Below are positions 6,230 to 6,606 of a DNA stretch of 6,606 nucleotides, piece by piece; positions within the stretch are counted from its first letter, which is position 1, and every line of letters starts with the position of its first letter. The notes under the pieces are model-generated. The model did not search any database, was not told where the DNA came from, and saw only the letters and a list, made by a program, of their open reading frames with translations. This DNA is from Propionibacteriaceae bacterium (GTDB taxonomy: Bacteria; Actinomycetota; Actinomycetes; Propionibacteriales; Propionibacteriaceae), in NCBI GenBank assembly GCA_031282235.1, contig JAITED010000207.1, positions 1 through 6,606 of the forward strand. The letters run 5' to 3'. Made by a program: the position numbers and the translations under genes.

Positions 6230-6339
6230 GCCCCCTTCTGCGAAGGGGGTGGCAGGCGCAGCCTGACGGGGGTTATCTCCCTGCACCACTCACCAGTAAC
6301 CCCCGCCGCCTACGGCGGCACCCCCTTTGAAAAGGGGGC
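6230..6339 (+). repeat. Hairpin-rich repeat, full copy 1 (110 bp)
   Basis: The unit begins GCCCCCTT and ends AAGGGGGC, an 8-bp terminal inverted repeat. A second inverted pair lies inside it: AAGGGGGTG (6243-6251) and CACCCCCTT (6319-6327). It packs four perfect short hairpins: 6231-6238/6242-6249, 6253-6257/6261-6265, 6305-6310/6314-6319 and 6321-6328/6331-6338. A longer pairing, GGGGGTTA (6268-6275) with TAACCCCC (6297-6304), closes the centre. It is non-coding, with the form of a REP/BIME-like or MITE-like element. Confidence 0.8.
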
Positions 6340-6354
6340 AACAAACGCACTAAA

Positions 6355-6400
6355 GCCCCCTTTCTTAGAGGGGGATGGCAGGCGCAGCCTGACGGAGGTT
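6355..6400 (+). repeat. Hairpin-rich repeat, half copy 2
   Basis: This contains only the left half of the unit: the GCCCCCTTT..AGAGGGGG hairpin, the CAGGC/GCCTG hairpin and a degenerate GGAGGTT in place of GGGGGTTA. The central spacer and the right half are missing. It has diverged more than the full copies, and 8 bases separate it from copy 3. Confidence 0.75.
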
Positions 6401-6408
6401 CCTTTGTA

Positions 6409-6518
6409 GCCCCCTTCTGCGAAGGGGGTGGCAGGCGTAGCCTGTCGGGGGTTATCTCCCCGCACCACTCACCAATAACCCCCGCCGCCTACGGCGGCAC
6501 CCCCTTTGAAAAGGGGGC
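6409..6518 (+). repeat. Hairpin-rich repeat, full copy 3 (110 bp)
   Basis: Same length and orientation as the copy at 6230-6339. By eye it differs at only four positions (about 96% identity): C to T in the loop of the second hairpin, A to T just after that hairpin, and two changes in the central spacer. The hairpin stems are unchanged. Confidence 0.8.
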
Positions 6519-6532
6519 TACATTCGATTTTT

Positions 6533-6606
6533 GCCCCCTTCTTGAAGGGGGTGGCAGGCGCAGCCTGACGGGGGTTACCTCTCTGCGCTACTCACCACTA
6601 ACCCCC
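6533..6606 (+). repeat. Hairpin-rich repeat, copy 4 (cut by window end)
   Basis: The left half and centre of the unit are present up to the TAACCCCC arm (6599-6606), where the window ends. The central spacer is more divergent (CTACTCACCACTAAC). The array probably continues beyond the window. Confidence 0.75.

Noticed and set aside
6197..6409. 70-codon plus-strand frame across the repeat cluster
   Set aside because: It runs through hairpin repeats and one repeat's bases, with no ribosome-binding site; the repeats themselves explain the sequence.
6211..6606. CRISPR array
   Set aside because: The repeats are 110 bp, internally palindromic and unevenly spaced (gaps of 8-15 bp), without unique spacers of 30-40 bp.

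Overview
The window looks like chromosomal DNA from a mid-to-high G+C Gram-positive bacterium, most likely an actinobacterium (possibly Actinomycetaceae; this is inference). The reasons are the G+C-rich codon use, a GTG start with a strong Shine-Dalgarno on guaB, a toxin/ribbon-helix-helix pair of a type I associate with actinomycetes, and a large secreted 5'-nucleotidase ending in a Gram-positive-style hydrophobic/basic tail.

Layout. Positions 991-1 (minus) hold the N-terminal 330 codons of ilvD (dihydroxy-acid dehydratase), cut by the window edge. A 173-nt intergenic stretch follows, with two perfect DnaA-box 9-mers (TTATCCACA) in the same orientation 29 bp apart and a 7-bp inverted repeat. 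Next on the plus strand is a two-gene, translationally coupled module (1165-1557 and 1550-1831) that reads as a type II toxin-antitoxin pair, with a BrnT-like toxin first and a ribbon-helix-helix antitoxin second. It converges on guaB (3361-1844, minus; IMP dehydrogenase, complete) with only 12 nt between the stop codons. A 416-nt divergent intergenic region (3362-3777) carries a 14-bp-period tandem repeat and a potentially structured leader. It leads into a 786-residue secreted metallophosphoesterase/5'-nucleotidase (3778-6138). A strong stem-loop terminator follows. The last ~400 bases are a cluster of hairpin-rich, MITE/REP-like repeats: two 110-bp full copies about 96% identical, a half copy, a truncated remnant and a copy cut by the window end.

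How the parts relate. ilvD (branched-chain amino acids) and guaB (guanine nucleotide synthesis) are housekeeping genes. The toxin-antitoxin pair sits between them like an accessory insertion. guaB and the nucleotidase diverge from one regulatory region and both act on purine nucleotides (de novo GMP supply and extracellular nucleotide salvage), so shared control is plausible but not shown. The points most worth a second look are the paired DnaA boxes, the terminal repeat family, the extended toxin N-terminus and the structured nucleotidase leader.
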